Virus record (IMG/VR): IMGVR_UViG_3300009502_000028
Location: 19,929 to 83,928 of that record
From: a virus
Reading direction: 5' to 3' (one strand)
Length of the DNA stretch: 64,000 nt
Shown one piece after another: positions 52,119 through 61,593 of the stretch (position 1 is the stretch's first letter; every line of letters begins with the position of its first letter). A model generated the notes under the pieces. The model was not told the origin of the DNA. It saw only the letters and a program-made list of their open reading frames with translations, and did not search any database. Both the position numbers and the translations under genes were made by a program.

Positions 52119-52925
52119 GTGCTAATTCTGCCGGATTTACATTTACAATGGGAGGCGGCTCAAAAAATCATTGATTTCGTTGGGGCAGATGACATTATTT
52201 TCCTCGGGGATTTTTTCGATGACTTCAATGACGACCCGGAATCGGTTAACGAAATGTGTGATTGGTTAGAGAATTCGGTGAAACAACCTAATCGAATCCA
52301 TTTATTTGGAAATCATGATTGCCACTACGCATTCCCAGCAGAACATTGGAGATGTTCTGGATATACTCAATGGAAACATTTTATCGTTCGGGATAGAATA
52401 GATCATACCGTTTGGAATAAATTTAAATTCTATCATATCCTCGATAACACATGGTTATTGAGTCATGGTGGATTACATAAATCTAATCTGCCGGAAAATA
52501 TAGCCAATCTTCATACAAATCGTCCGGCATTTCTAAAAGAAATATCTAATTATCTTGATAATGAAATTATTGAAGGTCACCGGCAAAATAGTTGGATTTT
52601 TTGTGCGGGACATTCCCGTGGAGGATTTCAACGAGTAGGGGGGATTACGTGGTGTGATCATAATAAAGAGATGCTCCCTATTACCGGGCTTTCTCAGATT
52701 TATGGTCATAGTCCCCAACAACACGGATCAGCATCTTGGTTGATTCAGGATTCTAATGATTCACAGCCATACTTTGAATTATCTTCTAATTGGACTCCAA
52801 CGAAAAAACAAACAAAAACGACCAATACAACATATAATTTGTGTTTGGACGTTTGGAAAAACATGCATTATGCAATATGGGACGGTTCAACATTATCTAT
52901 TAACAAATTAGCTGACATTGTTTAA
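52119..52925 (+). CDS. Calcineurin-like metallophosphatase
   Basis: 268 residues, GTG start. LILPDLHLQWEAAQ, FLGDFFDDFND, HLFGNHDCHYAF, WLLSHGGLHKS and FCAGHSRGG give the complete phosphoesterase metal set. Its place directly after the RNA ligase-kinase genes suggests a role in end processing, for example 2',3'-cyclic phosphate or 3'-phosphate removal, which the kinase here lacks. Substrate not shown. Confidence 0.85.
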   Translation: MLILPDLHLQWEAAQKIIDFVGADDIIFLGDFFDDFNDDPESVNEMCDWLENSVKQPNRIHLFGNHDCHYAFPAEHWRCSGYTQWKHFIVRDRIDHTVWNKFKFYHILDNTWLLSHGGLHKSNLPENIANLHTNRPAFLKEISNYLDNEIIEGHRQNSWIFCAGHSRGGFQRVGGITWCDHNKEMLPITGLSQIYGHSPQQHGSASWLIQDSNDSQPYFELSSNWTPTKKQTKTTNTTYNLCLDVWKNMHYAIWDGSTLSINKLADIV

Positions 52926-52948
52926 AAATATCTATTCTATTTATAGTC

Positions 52949-53506
52949 ATGAAAACAACTATAGATTGGACCGATATTTTATTTTCTCACGGCGTTGATC
53001 GCAATAACCGTAGAGTATTTTTATTTGACGATGTAGAAAATATGCCAATCGGATTAGTGGTTAAGGCGATATATCTGATGGAAACAGAATCATCTAAGAG
53101 CCCAATTGAACTTTTTGTTGGCTCTTATGGGGGATGTCAATATGACATGTTTGCACTTTACGACACTATACAGAAATGCAAAGCTCCAATATATACCATA
53201 GCAATGGGGAAATGTATGTCAGCAGCGCCGTTATTAGTCGCCTGTGGAAAAAAAGGACATCGTTATGCTACTCCAAACACATATTTTATGGTTCATCAAA
53301 GCTACGGGGATATTGGTGGAAAAATGGATGAGGTTAAAAATGATCTCGCTCATTTTGGAGAAGTTGAGGAACGTTGGAACAGCTTAATGGAGAATCATAC
53401 AAAAAAATCCAAGACATTTTGGAAATCGCAATGTGAAAAAGTAGGAGATCGCTATTTCGATGCTAATCAAGCTAAAGAATGGGGATTAATCGATAATTTG
53501 TGGTGA
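52949..53506 (+). CDS. ClpP-like serine protease
   Basis: 185 residues. ELFVGSYGGCQYDMFALYDT (oxyanion loop), IAMGKCMSAAPLLVACGKKG with Ser near 92, FMVHQSYGDIGG with His near 114, and DRYFDANQAKEWGLIDNLW at the end follow ClpP. The GxxxSxAAP version differs from host GxAASM-type, as in other phage ClpP proteins used as prohead or protein-turnover proteases. If it is the head protease it could act on the L-x-E N-termini noted here, but that is open. Confidence 0.88.
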   Translation: MKTTIDWTDILFSHGVDRNNRRVFLFDDVENMPIGLVVKAIYLMETESSKSPIELFVGSYGGCQYDMFALYDTIQKCKAPIYTIAMGKCMSAAPLLVACGKKGHRYATPNTYFMVHQSYGDIGGKMDEVKNDLAHFGEVEERWNSLMENHTKKSKTFWKSQCEKVGDRYFDANQAKEWGLIDNLW

Positions 53507-53510
53507 AAAA

Positions 53511-53783
53511 TTATAAAAATAATCTATAACGATCAATAAGCTGCCAAATAGCATCGATAGCATCTTCATCTAATTGTTCGTTGTATGTGTTCATTTGAGT
53601 TGGTTTACTTGGCATCCATCTCCATTTTCCATGATGAGCAAGCGGCCAAATTTGGTTATGACTATCAATAGGATCGTTCAGTTGCACTACCTTGTGATGA
53701 ATTTTTCCATAATTATCCACGATACCAACTATCCATTTAATCGAGTCAACATTTCCACCTAGAATATCTTTGAGTTTAATCAT
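53511..53783 (-). CDS. Hypothetical protein with MIKLKDIL N-terminus, 90 aa
   Basis: MIKLKDILGGNVDSIKWIVG. Shares the first eight residues with 5453, 6199 and (nearly) 19675 but has G-G in place of the x-E cleavage site. The rest is beta-rich with several Trp. Convergent with clpP. No family recognised. Confidence 0.6.
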   Translation of the reverse strand: MIKLKDILGGNVDSIKWIVGIVDNYGKIHHKVVQLNDPIDSHNQIWPLAHHGKWRWMPSKPTQMNTYNEQLDEDAIDAIWQLIDRYRLFL

Positions 53784-53846
53784 ATTTCATATAAATATAA
53801 AAAACTACAAACAATCTCTTGAGTTTTTTCCGTATATTTATGATTT

Positions 53847-54503
53847 ATGAAGGGAATAGAAAATAAATTACTTTGTTTAAAATTAAATAGGCATTGGCAG
53901 GTAATAGATCAATTTAATGTTGGGAAGGCACTGGTGGATCTTGCGGGTGGGAAAAACAGTTATGCATTAGATATTGATTATGTTATAAGCGAGGAGGGAT
54001 TGGTTGATTTTAGTCAACCATTACAAATTCGACCAGTGGAATGGGAAGAATGGATTACGCTACCGATTCGGGAATGGGATTTTTCAATTAAGACAATTCG
54101 CATGGAAATCAGAATTCCGACGATTTTAATTGTAAAAAATTATGGCAAGGTGCCCGAGGTGAAATTTGGTAAAAATCCTTCCACTGAACAAATTCGTATT
54201 CGAGATGGCAATCGGTGTCAATATACGGGCCGCAAGTTAAAAAAGGATCAGATTTCTATTGATCATGTTCGTCCAAAATCTCGTGGAGGAGATAATTCGT
54301 GGGAAAATCTCGTTTGTTCTGATAAAAATCTCAATACAATTAAGTCTAACAAAACACCGGAAGAAGCCGGTTTGAAATTAATTAGGTTACCGGAAAAACC
54401 AAACCCAATTCCTCGATATAAACTAATTCACGAAGCAAAACATATAGATTGGAATTTATTTCTCAAAATAGAGGAGTCAACAACCCCTACCCTAAAGGGA
54501 TAG
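53847..54503 (+). CDS. HNH endonuclease with IS-altered C-terminus
   Basis: 218 residues. HNH core RDGNRCQYTGRKLKKDQISI then DHVRPKSRGGDNSWENLVCS, NTIKSNKTPEEAGLKL, near 128-178, as in Cas9-like and McrA-like HNH folds. The N-terminal part is unassigned. The final residues (ESTTPTLKG) are read from the right end of the TnpB-4 element. Probably a free-standing homing nuclease. Confidence 0.85.
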   Translation: MKGIENKLLCLKLNRHWQVIDQFNVGKALVDLAGGKNSYALDIDYVISEEGLVDFSQPLQIRPVEWEEWITLPIREWDFSIKTIRMEIRIPTILIVKNYGKVPEVKFGKNPSTEQIRIRDGNRCQYTGRKLKKDQISIDHVRPKSRGGDNSWENLVCSDKNLNTIKSNKTPEEAGLKLIRLPEKPNPIPRYKLIHEAKHIDWNLFLKIEESTTPTLKG

Positions 54504-55802
54504 GGGCTTGTAATACTTCTCTACTAGCAGAAGATTTACATACGATTGGCGAATTGACTGTCGCCTGCCATACATAATAATTTCTTATTGAGCATGGGTG
54601 TTTGGAACGTAATCCTATATTACATGCAGCATTTATATCCGCATGTAATATCTGACCATCTTTTCCGATATACCTACCACCAATTCTTTGACCATCCAAT
54701 TTTCCGGTTCTATGGTCAATTTGCGAAGTGAACGATGGACTAACTGTTATCACCTGTTTATTAGACAGGAGTGCCTTATAGGTAAGTATTCTTCTCAATT
54801 CAAACATAGGAACTTGAGAAATTCTATTTTTATTCTGATACTTATGTTTTTTTACTTTTAATGACTTTAAGTTTTCTAGGACAATCACATCCGCAGTGGT
54901 ATCTTTAATGATTATATTTGCTAAATGATGCGATAAATTTTTATTTATATTATGTTCTTTGTGATGTAATTTAATTAAATGTTTACGAGAGGATTTAGTA
55001 CCTTTGGATTTTAATGATGATTTTAAATGTCTCAACTGTCGTTTTCTAGCGTTAAACGATTTATCTTTATATAATTTACCTTCGCTAGTTGCTGCTAAAT
55101 TTATGCAACCTAAATCAACTCCAATGGCTAGTATCTTGGTGGGTAATAAAACGGGAATGTTAAAAGTAAGAGAAATCCAGACTTCATCTTTTCGTATAAA
55201 TAATAATGGATCGCAAAAAGAATATTTAGATATTAATTCTTGTAGTTTTGGAAATAAGAATGGTTTACATTTAACTCTTTTTTCTAGTGAAATTATACTA
55301 AAAACTCCATTTTTATAGGAATATGTTCTTTTATCTAATCGAATAGATGGATTTTTCTTAACAATGGCAGTTTTAATTTTATGTTTATTTGATTTAATTG
55401 ATCGGTAAGAAGATAGAACTGATTGTTCGGCAGAAATTACAACTTGAGATGGAATATCGGGGTTATTCTCTCGGAAAGATTTATAGAATTTAGAATGCAG
55501 TTCGACAATGGAATTTTTAGTTACTGATGAGAATTTAATTTTAGAACACTCGTTCCATGCAAATAGTTGAGAATCCATCATTGCAACAATTTTATTATTG
55601 TCGAGTTGATTCTCAAAGATTATTCTTGTGTTGTAAGTTAATTTACTCATCCAATATAAGTATGGTTCAAAAATCTCAAAACATCAAATATTTTCATACA
55701 CTGAAAGAATTTATTGACATTAGGATTAAACTATAGTAGGATATTGGAAGTGGTCGGAATTCCTCCCCAAGGCTAAAGCCGTTGGGGTTTCCTTCCTCTA
55801 AG
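54482..55802 (-). mobile_element. IS605-like element with TnpB-4
   Basis: Right end at about 54482-54510 (hairpin with CCCTAAAGGG core, GTCAACAACC before it) and left end at about 55740-55800 (GGAATTCCTCC, hairpin with GGCTAAAGCC core, CCTTCCTC). The left end carries an outward promoter on the plus strand: TTGACA, 17 bp, TAGGAT. No tnpA. Inserted at the 3' end of the HNH gene. Confidence 0.78.
54487..55650 (-). CDS. tnpB: TnpB-like nuclease (TnpB-4) with degenerate zinc finger
   Basis: 387 residues. RuvC motifs LAIGVDLGCINLAATSEGKL, VIVLENLKSLKVKK and LHADINAACNIGLR. The finger region SPSFTSQIDHRTGKLDGQRI has lost the Cys pairs. It shares blocks with TnpB-2 (YRSIKSNKHKIK, ISQVPMFELRRILTYKA), so these are recent relatives that moved within this phage lineage. 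Confidence 0.88.
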   Translation of the reverse strand: MSKLTYNTRIIFENQLDNNKIVAMMDSQLFAWNECSKIKFSSVTKNSIVELHSKFYKSFRENNPDIPSQVVISAEQSVLSSYRSIKSNKHKIKTAIVKKNPSIRLDKRTYSYKNGVFSIISLEKRVKCKPFLFPKLQELISKYSFCDPLLFIRKDEVWISLTFNIPVLLPTKILAIGVDLGCINLAATSEGKLYKDKSFNARKRQLRHLKSSLKSKGTKSSRKHLIKLHHKEHNINKNLSHHLANIIIKDTTADVIVLENLKSLKVKKHKYQNKNRISQVPMFELRRILTYKALLSNKQVITVSPSFTSQIDHRTGKLDGQRIGGRYIGKDGQILHADINAACNIGLRSKHPCSIRNYYVWQATVNSPIVCKSSASREVLQAPIPLG

Positions 55803-55816
55803 AAATATGAATTAAT

Positions 55817-56875
55817 TCATTCTGGATATAATTCAAAAACATCAGGGCGAACCGGGACATTTCCAGATTCCAGATCATAGTCAAATTTACAAAGTAATTC
55901 AATATGTTTTTTAAATGTTAATCTATTTGATTTCCATCCTAACATTTCTTTGGCTTTATTACTATTAGAAACCAATTTAACAACTTCATTCGGTCTGTTT
56001 AAATTAGTATCAAACTTTACATACGTTTTCCAATCAAGATTAAAATAAGAAAACGCTTCTTCTACATATTCTTCGCCCCAATGGCATTCGCCGTTTCCTA
56101 TTACAAAATTTTCCGGTGATTTTAACTGCAACATTTTCCACATCATTTCACACCCAAAATCACTCCAATGTTCATCTCTTGCCCAATTTAAATGTGCCAG
56201 TTGTAGTTGGGAAGATTTGCCGAGAAAAATTCTTGCAGCCGTATTTGTTATTTTGCGAACAGCAAAATCTAAACTTCGATATGTATTCGAGTGATTGCTA
56301 AGAATACCATAGCAACAAAACAGATGACTATCTTCCGATTCTTTATAGAATTCTATCCATCTTGCCCCTAATGCTTTTCCAATAGCATATGGGGACTTGG
56401 GATTCCATTTCATATCTTCATCATATGCTATTTGATTCACTCCACCTACTAACTCACTCGTCATTGCCCCATAAAATTTTGTAGTTGGACTATTATTTTT
56501 AAGAGCTTCCAAAAAATAATAATGACTTTGTCCATTAACTATAATTGATAGTTCCTTTTGTTTAAAACTATTTCCAACATGAGTCATTGCCGCTAAATGA
56601 TATAACTCATCTATTCTACCATGTTTTTTAATAATTTCTTTAATACATTCTATAACACTATTTTGACAAGAAACATCACAAACCTCACATTCTAACTGAG
56701 AATTAAAATTTTCTTCTAAATCTGTTTTAAATAATGATTTAATGTGTTGGACATCAAAAAACGAATTCCTTCTATATGTTAAAATTACTTTATATCCTTT
56801 ATTTAACAAAAAATGGGTTAATGTCTTTGCGTCCATTCCCCCGGCACCAGTTATGACAGCAATGTTGTTACTCAT
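55817..56875 (-). CDS. GDP-mannose 4,6-dehydratase-like SDR
   Basis: 352 residues. NAD(P)-binding start NIAVITGAGGMDAKTLTHFL (GxxGMD typical of GMD), LYHLAAMTHVGNSFKQ, active-site region NPKSPYAIGKALGARWIEFY with YxxxK, then CCYGILSNHSNTYRSLDFAV. Family members make GDP-4-keto-6-deoxymannose or related sugars. Could supply the glycosyltransferase at 46579. Confidence 0.85.
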   Translation of the reverse strand: MSNNIAVITGAGGMDAKTLTHFLLNKGYKVILTYRRNSFFDVQHIKSLFKTDLEENFNSQLECEVCDVSCQNSVIECIKEIIKKHGRIDELYHLAAMTHVGNSFKQKELSIIVNGQSHYYFLEALKNNSPTTKFYGAMTSELVGGVNQIAYDEDMKWNPKSPYAIGKALGARWIEFYKESEDSHLFCCYGILSNHSNTYRSLDFAVRKITNTAARIFLGKSSQLQLAHLNWARDEHWSDFGCEMMWKMLQLKSPENFVIGNGECHWGEEYVEEAFSYFNLDWKTYVKFDTNLNRPNEVVKLVSNSNKAKEMLGWKSNRLTFKKHIELLCKFDYDLESGNVPVRPDVFELYPE

Positions 56876-56923
56876 ATAATTTTGCTAAAAAATAACACAA
56901 TTTTTAAAAACAATCAAGTTATT

Positions 56924-57370
56924 TTATTCGTAATCATCATTATCATCGCCCCCTTTAGCTTCTTGAACACGGCGATGAAAGTCTTCAAAATCTTCTTCGG
57001 ATAAGTTAAGATTACCCACCAAGAAATTTATAAAATAGCAAAGAGATAATTTATCTAATTTTTTATTTTTAAATTTCTGAGAAATAACCATTACCATATG
57101 ATTGAGGAAATCAATGGATTTGATGGGAAGTAATGGTTCTTCTTCTTTTTCGTCTACAATAATACCGGGAAGGGTTCCATTTTTGGTAGCATTCACGATC
57201 TCTTCCAAAACATTGTTTTGAACAATATCCAATGGATTCTCTTTATTTTTACATTTACGTTTGGCCTTTGAAAGAAGAACGTTCACTTCTTTCTCCGTCA
57301 ACTTTTGAGAGATCGAAAACGAAGAAAGAATTCCTTCTTGTGTAAGAATATGCATTGGTTGGTCTTTCAT
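56924..57370 (-). CDS. Hypothetical protein, 148 aa
   Basis: MKDQPMHILTQEGILSSFSI, helical and charged, with a highly acidic C-terminus (GGDDNDDYE). It lies 12 bases downstream of the next gene. No family recognised. Confidence 0.65.
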   Translation of the reverse strand: MKDQPMHILTQEGILSSFSISQKLTEKEVNVLLSKAKRKCKNKENPLDIVQNNVLEEIVNATKNGTLPGIIVDEKEEEPLLPIKSIDFLNHMVMVISQKFKNKKLDKLSLCYFINFLVGNLNLSEEDFEDFHRRVQEAKGGDDNDDYE

Positions 57371-57382
57371 ATATTATAAATA

Positions 57383-58174
57383 TCACCATCGATTTGATTC
57401 CTCCGCTGAACTTTTTTTTCCGTCTTGCAACCAATCTGTATCGAAATAATGTTGACCACTCCGAATGTAACCTCTACCACTGGTGAAAGTGCAATTAAGA
57501 CAATATAATTTCATATTCTCCAACGCATGATTTTTTTCATTCCCATCCATGAAATTTAAAAGTAGGGGTATTTTTCCATCGAGTATTCTTTTTTCATGAA
57601 AACCGCAAAGTTCACATTTGGGTTCTTTTATTTTACTTCGAATAAGTTTATCTTTTACTCTGAATACCGGATACTCAGGATATTTTCCTAATAAAATTTC
57701 ACTTAAAGGATAGCGACCTCTTTCTGGATCATAAAGTCCTTTTTTTCCTTTTAGATTTGGATTGGGCTCCCATAAATTATAACGTCTCGCATATTTTTTA
57801 TACGTGATGAAAGATATCCTTAAATAACGAGCTACCATTGCTTCATTAACAAATCCTTTTTTCCCTCGGATAATAGCTTTAGCTTCAATAATTTCATGCG
57901 CCATCAAAGGACGATATCCCCTGCCTCGTTTAAGTGGAGTAGGAGGATTAGGTGGCAATCCTAAGTGTTCTAATACTTCGAGGGGTAGATGTGTTTCTTT
58001 TAATAGCTTCTCCTTTTTTACTTCATACAGTTCTTTAGCTAAATCATCCACCTTTTTAGCTAAAACAGCAATAACTCGTTCATCGCCCTTCATTGAAGTA
58101 TCAACTGGACTACGTAATCCAAATTGCTCAACTATAGAACCACTGATATCAGGAGTTAGTAGATTTTCTGACAT
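57383..58174 (-). CDS. Putative DNA-binding protein with HNH-like zinc finger, 263 aa
   Basis: ATG at 58174, MSENLLTPDISGSIVEQFGL. Residues 40-60 form a coiled coil. A helix-turn-helix-like region follows (KGFVNEAMVARYLRISFITY-KKYAR). The C-terminal KCELCGFHEKRILDGKIPLL, LNFMDGNEKNHALENMKLYC and LNC has the shape of an HNH finger, with the catalytic His pair replaced (LNF). Likely a sequence-specific DNA-binding protein and not a nuclease. Overlaps the upstream gene by 26 bases. Confidence 0.6.
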   Translation of the reverse strand: MSENLLTPDISGSIVEQFGLRSPVDTSMKGDERVIAVLAKKVDDLAKELYEVKKEKLLKETHLPLEVLEHLGLPPNPPTPLKRGRGYRPLMAHEIIEAKAIIRGKKGFVNEAMVARYLRISFITYKKYARRYNLWEPNPNLKGKKGLYDPERGRYPLSEILLGKYPEYPVFRVKDKLIRSKIKEPKCELCGFHEKRILDGKIPLLLNFMDGNEKNHALENMKLYCLNCTFTSGRGYIRSGQHYFDTDWLQDGKKSSAEESNRW

Positions 58175-58523
58175 TGGCACGAGCAGGTTCAAGTTGTATG
58201 TCAACATTATGCAAATTCTTTGTCTTCTCTCTAAGAAGTTCTGCTACTGAATACAACCCCGCATTGAGTAGGATATGATATAAATTAATTTGAAAATGTT
58301 TCTCTGGATCGGATTCATGTTCAACTTCATAACATTCGCCGATAATTAATATCTTATGAAAAAAAGACATATTTTCTCGATGTTTTTCAATAACCCGAGT
58401 TGCTGCTTCAATAAAAATATCATCGAACACGGCAGCATCAACTGTTACGATACTTCGTTTTCCATTTATTTTTACAATTATTTTTTTAATGGTAGAGGAC
58501 TTCATGACTTTCGACATATTCAT
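58149..58523 (-). CDS. Hypothetical protein, 124 aa
   Basis: MNMSKVMKSSTIKKIIVKIN with VTVDAAVFDDIFIEAATRVI, a mixed alpha/beta protein. Several possible starts (58523, 58517, 58505). Between the SNF2-like and DNA-binding protein genes. No family recognised. Confidence 0.6.
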   Translation of the reverse strand: MNMSKVMKSSTIKKIIVKINGKRSIVTVDAAVFDDIFIEAATRVIEKHRENMSFFHKILIIGECYEVEHESDPEKHFQINLYHILLNAGLYSVAELLREKTKNLHNVDIQLEPARANVRKSTNS

Positions 58524-58534
58524 AAAACGTAAAA

Positions 58535-60184
58535 TTATTGTTTAACTTCTTCATATTGTGGAGATAACCGAAGATCTCCATCGTTTAAAAGATCCAAATT
58601 GTTTAATTTTTTCATTACATTGTGATACACATTTTCTTCCACGGTTCCTTTGACGCACACTAATTTTTGGATTCCTTTTGTCTTTGCATCATCTCGCCAT
58701 ATTCGCCCTATTACTTGTCTCATATTAACCGGCGAATAAGATGGAGAGATAAGTGCTAACCGAGGATGTCCACCCTGCAAATCGTGCAAACTTAACCCGC
58801 CACCTCCAGATTGGACATTAACTAGAATAACTTGTTCCTCGTTATTTTGAAACCGCTGTTTATTTAATTCTCGGACAGCATCCCCTACTTTACCATCGAA
58901 AATACATGAAATACCTAATCTATCAGATATCGCTGTAATTGTAGCAGTAAAATTAACAAAAAGCACTATTGAGAAACCTTCATCTTTAGCTTCTTCGATC
59001 ATATTGATAAACAGGGGAACCTTTGTCAATTCAATTCGCTGTCGATGCCGAAGCTCAATAACGAGATGATTCATCTTGTTGGCATTAGCCACCTTATCAA
59101 GTGCCTTCAATTCTTTTTCCATCTCTGCATAAATCGCATTGATTTGATTAGTATCATCCTTCTCCATATCAAGAAGAACCGCATACAAATCACATTTTGG
59201 AAAATCCGGAATGGTATCTCGTCGTAATCGCACTCCCCGATCCATGAATATATCCTTATGAAGTTTTTTAAGAACTTTTTGACGAAGCTTATTATCGGAA
59301 GTAAACTCCATTCCCCACATTCCCTTTTTACAACCATGTTCATGTAACCATTGATACCACCCCTGTTGTCCACCTTTAAATAATTTTAAACTATTACCTA
59401 CCGTTCGAAGTTCAAGCGGATTAGTGGCATTAGTAGCAGAACAAAACAACTGTTTATATCCTTGTTTATATGCCGCAATACAAGTCTTGGCATTTTTAGT
59501 TTTCCAATTCTTGAGTTTTTGCGATTCATCCCATATAATAAGAGTGTTTTTAGGCACCTTCCACTGGAATGTTTTTTTACGAGTATCACGAGGAATGACA
59601 AAAGATGCCAATTCTGAACTTGTTTTTCCGATTTTAAGCTGTTCGTAGTTGGTAACAGAAATTAGACGATCCTGCATATGAAAATGATTTTTAATTACAT
59701 CATTCCATTGTGAAATAACTGCTTTAGGACATACTACTACTATCTGCATATCCATATCTCTAGCGACGGCACATGCAGAAAATGTTTTCCCAGTGCCGGT
59801 ATCTGAACCATCAATAGCAGACCCCCATTGGTTAATAGCCGAAACTAAACGCCCCGCTGCAATTGCTTGCCATGGACGCAATCCTGTATCATCCTTAATA
59901 TCATATACCGGCAATAGATAATCTGATAATTCCGGGGCATCTTGTTTACGAGTGATACCAATAGGTTTAAATTGGAGTTTAGAAAGTTTAGTTTCAGACA
60001 GAAACCATTCGTCTTCTTCTTTATAAACTCGAAACCCTTCAGATAACAATTGAAATTTAACCTCTCTCCAGAATTCAAAAAAAGCATTTCTAGTAGAAAT
60101 GGGAATGAGCCATATTCGACGCCATTGATCTATAGCACCTACTTTAATTTTATATGGTAATTCCCACTCTATTTCAAGATCCAT
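58535..60184 (-). CDS. SNF2-like superfamily 2 helicase
   Basis: 549 residues from the ATG at 60184 (MDLEIEWELPYKIKVGAIDQ). Motif I DGSDTGTGKTFSACAVARDM, motif II LIIWDESQKLKNW, motif III FCSATNATNP, motif V VNVQSGGGGLSLHDLQGG, motif VI RQVIGRIWRDDAK. Similar to phage helicases of the UvsW/SNF2-type group used in replication and recombination. The N-terminal ~100 residues are unassigned. Confidence 0.9.
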   Translation of the reverse strand: MDLEIEWELPYKIKVGAIDQWRRIWLIPISTRNAFFEFWREVKFQLLSEGFRVYKEEDEWFLSETKLSKLQFKPIGITRKQDAPELSDYLLPVYDIKDDTGLRPWQAIAAGRLVSAINQWGSAIDGSDTGTGKTFSACAVARDMDMQIVVVCPKAVISQWNDVIKNHFHMQDRLISVTNYEQLKIGKTSSELASFVIPRDTRKKTFQWKVPKNTLIIWDESQKLKNWKTKNAKTCIAAYKQGYKQLFCSATNATNPLELRTVGNSLKLFKGGQQGWYQWLHEHGCKKGMWGMEFTSDNKLRQKVLKKLHKDIFMDRGVRLRRDTIPDFPKCDLYAVLLDMEKDDTNQINAIYAEMEKELKALDKVANANKMNHLVIELRHRQRIELTKVPLFINMIEEAKDEGFSIVLFVNFTATITAISDRLGISCIFDGKVGDAVRELNKQRFQNNEEQVILVNVQSGGGGLSLHDLQGGHPRLALISPSYSPVNMRQVIGRIWRDDAKTKGIQKLVCVKGTVEENVYHNVMKKLNNLDLLNDGDLRLSPQYEEVKQ

Positions 60185-60470
60185 ACTCTGGTTTATTAAA
60201 AGCAAAGGCAGCGGTTATATCACATCGCATTTTTCTCCCATCTCTAATAATTCCAATTTCAATTCGTTCAGCCATGGCTCGAACAAATGTAACGGAACCT
60301 CTGTCATCATCGCCATGCCCGCATGATTCTAATAATATCATGTAATCTTTTCGAGATTGACCAAATGCTCTCTGTGAAATGCCTTCTAAGTATTTAACCG
60401 CCAAGTTATAATCGGTAAAAACCTTATCCTGAACCGGCTTCAATGTCGTATCTGTAATGTATATTTGCAT
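60174..60470 (-). CDS. Hypothetical protein, 98 aa
   Basis: MQIYITDTTLKPVQDKVFTD, small alpha/beta protein with a GHGDDDRGSVTFVRAMAERI segment. Overlaps the helicase start by 11 bases, suggesting coupling. The 60471-60579 region upstream shows only AT-rich sequence. Confidence 0.6.
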   Translation of the reverse strand: MQIYITDTTLKPVQDKVFTDYNLAVKYLEGISQRAFGQSRKDYMILLESCGHGDDDRGSVTFVRAMAERIEIGIIRDGRKMRCDITAAFAFNKPEYGS

Positions 60471-60579
60471 ATTTGTATGTGTATCCGTTCTTTATAACTA
60501 GGCAGAAAAAACGCCATAACAACATTATGAAGTCATTATAGCGCATTTTCTGTAAAAAACAACTTATTTTATTTACGTT

Positions 60580-61287
60580 TTATCGTCGTTTGCGTTCAGT
60601 CATTGGAACCTTCGAATCACGAACGTTTTTAGGATTCTGCGGACCATCTTTGGCAGTAGTATACGAACGATTTTGAGTTTTAGCCTCATCTAATTCATCT
60701 TCTTCCGGTTCATCCGGTTCTGTTTCCGCTTCATCTTTTTTTGGTGCCGCTTTCTTTTTTGGAGGGAACGGTGCAGCAGATTCTTCATCCTCAATAGGTT
60801 CTTCGGGAACGTCTGGCACCGATTCTCCGTCAACACCTTCTATTTCGGAATCAACTTCACTACTTTCTTCGCCGCTTTCGGGTTCATCCATACCACGATG
60901 CATCTGCAAAAGCTTAATAATGGCTTGACCCATGGCTTTAATTAAACGAATCTCATCTTGCTCGTTATATTCAGTATGCTCATCTCCACCAATCTCACTT
61001 TCAGGAGCATCTGTAGCCGGAAATTCATCTTCACCTACCGGAAATTCTTCGTTGATAGTAGGGTCACATTGCATCTCACGAGCTTTATTGCGCAATCCCG
61101 GCTGCTCCAGTTGAGATTTTTTACCTCTCACTTTATATTGCGGACCCGCTTCTTTTACACATTGGCGTACAACTTCTTTAATAAGTCCTTTAAGTTCCGA
61201 TCGCTTCACAGTATTTCTTTTTTTGCTTTCAAGAAGATATGATCGCATTTCTTCAACAACGAGATTTCTAAGTTCATGTTTGGTCAT
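60580..61287 (-). CDS. Acidic protein with two basic N-terminal helices, 235 aa
   Basis: MTKHELRNLVVEEMRSYLLE and, at about 28-45, RSELKGLIKEVVRQCVKEAG: two copies of an [S/H]ELRxLIxE helix also seen in the 11087 and 61590 proteins. The rest is extremely acidic, with Glu/Pro and a Lys-rich patch (PPKKKAAPKKDEAE), probably disordered. Resembles head core or scaffold-like proteins in composition; role not shown. L-L-E near residue 20 could be a head-protease site. Confidence 0.6.
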   Translation of the reverse strand: MTKHELRNLVVEEMRSYLLESKKRNTVKRSELKGLIKEVVRQCVKEAGPQYKVRGKKSQLEQPGLRNKAREMQCDPTINEEFPVGEDEFPATDAPESEIGGDEHTEYNEQDEIRLIKAMGQAIIKLLQMHRGMDEPESGEESSEVDSEIEGVDGESVPDVPEEPIEDEESAAPFPPKKKAAPKKDEAETEPDEPEEDELDEAKTQNRSYTTAKDGPQNPKNVRDSKVPMTERKRR

Positions 61288-61335
61288 AGATATAAATATA
61301 TTTGCATTTCATTAAAATTTCAATTTACTCACTAA

Positions 61336-61593
61336 TTATCCGTATATAAGTTGTTTTTTTGTCGGATTGCCAGTTGCATTTCCTTCATCACAAAAACCTA
61401 ATTTATTTTTCAATAACCTAAGTGCTACTAAGGGAGGAACATTTCCGCAGTTAAATCCCACTATGTTATGATTATTACAGAATTCTTCGAGTTTTTTTAT
61501 GTCTATCTCGGACCAGTGTTGCACCGGTTCTGCAACTTCACCAGCATTAATAGTCTTTCGTCTAAACAATAAAATATAGGGGTCTTCATTCAT
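61336..61593 (-). CDS. Hypothetical protein, 85 aa
   Basis: MNEDPYILLFRRKTINAGEV, mixed, with FNCGNVPPLVALRLLKNKLG. Overlaps the metalloprotease gene by four bases (ATGA). No family recognised. Confidence 0.6.
   Translation of the reverse strand: MNEDPYILLFRRKTINAGEVAEPVQHWSEIDIKKLEEFCNNHNIVGFNCGNVPPLVALRLLKNKLGFCDEGNATGNPTKKQLIYG

Noticed and set aside
57383-58174. Active HNH homing nuclease
   Set aside because: The finger has the HNH shape, but the catalytic His positions read LNF/N; more likely a DNA-binding protein.
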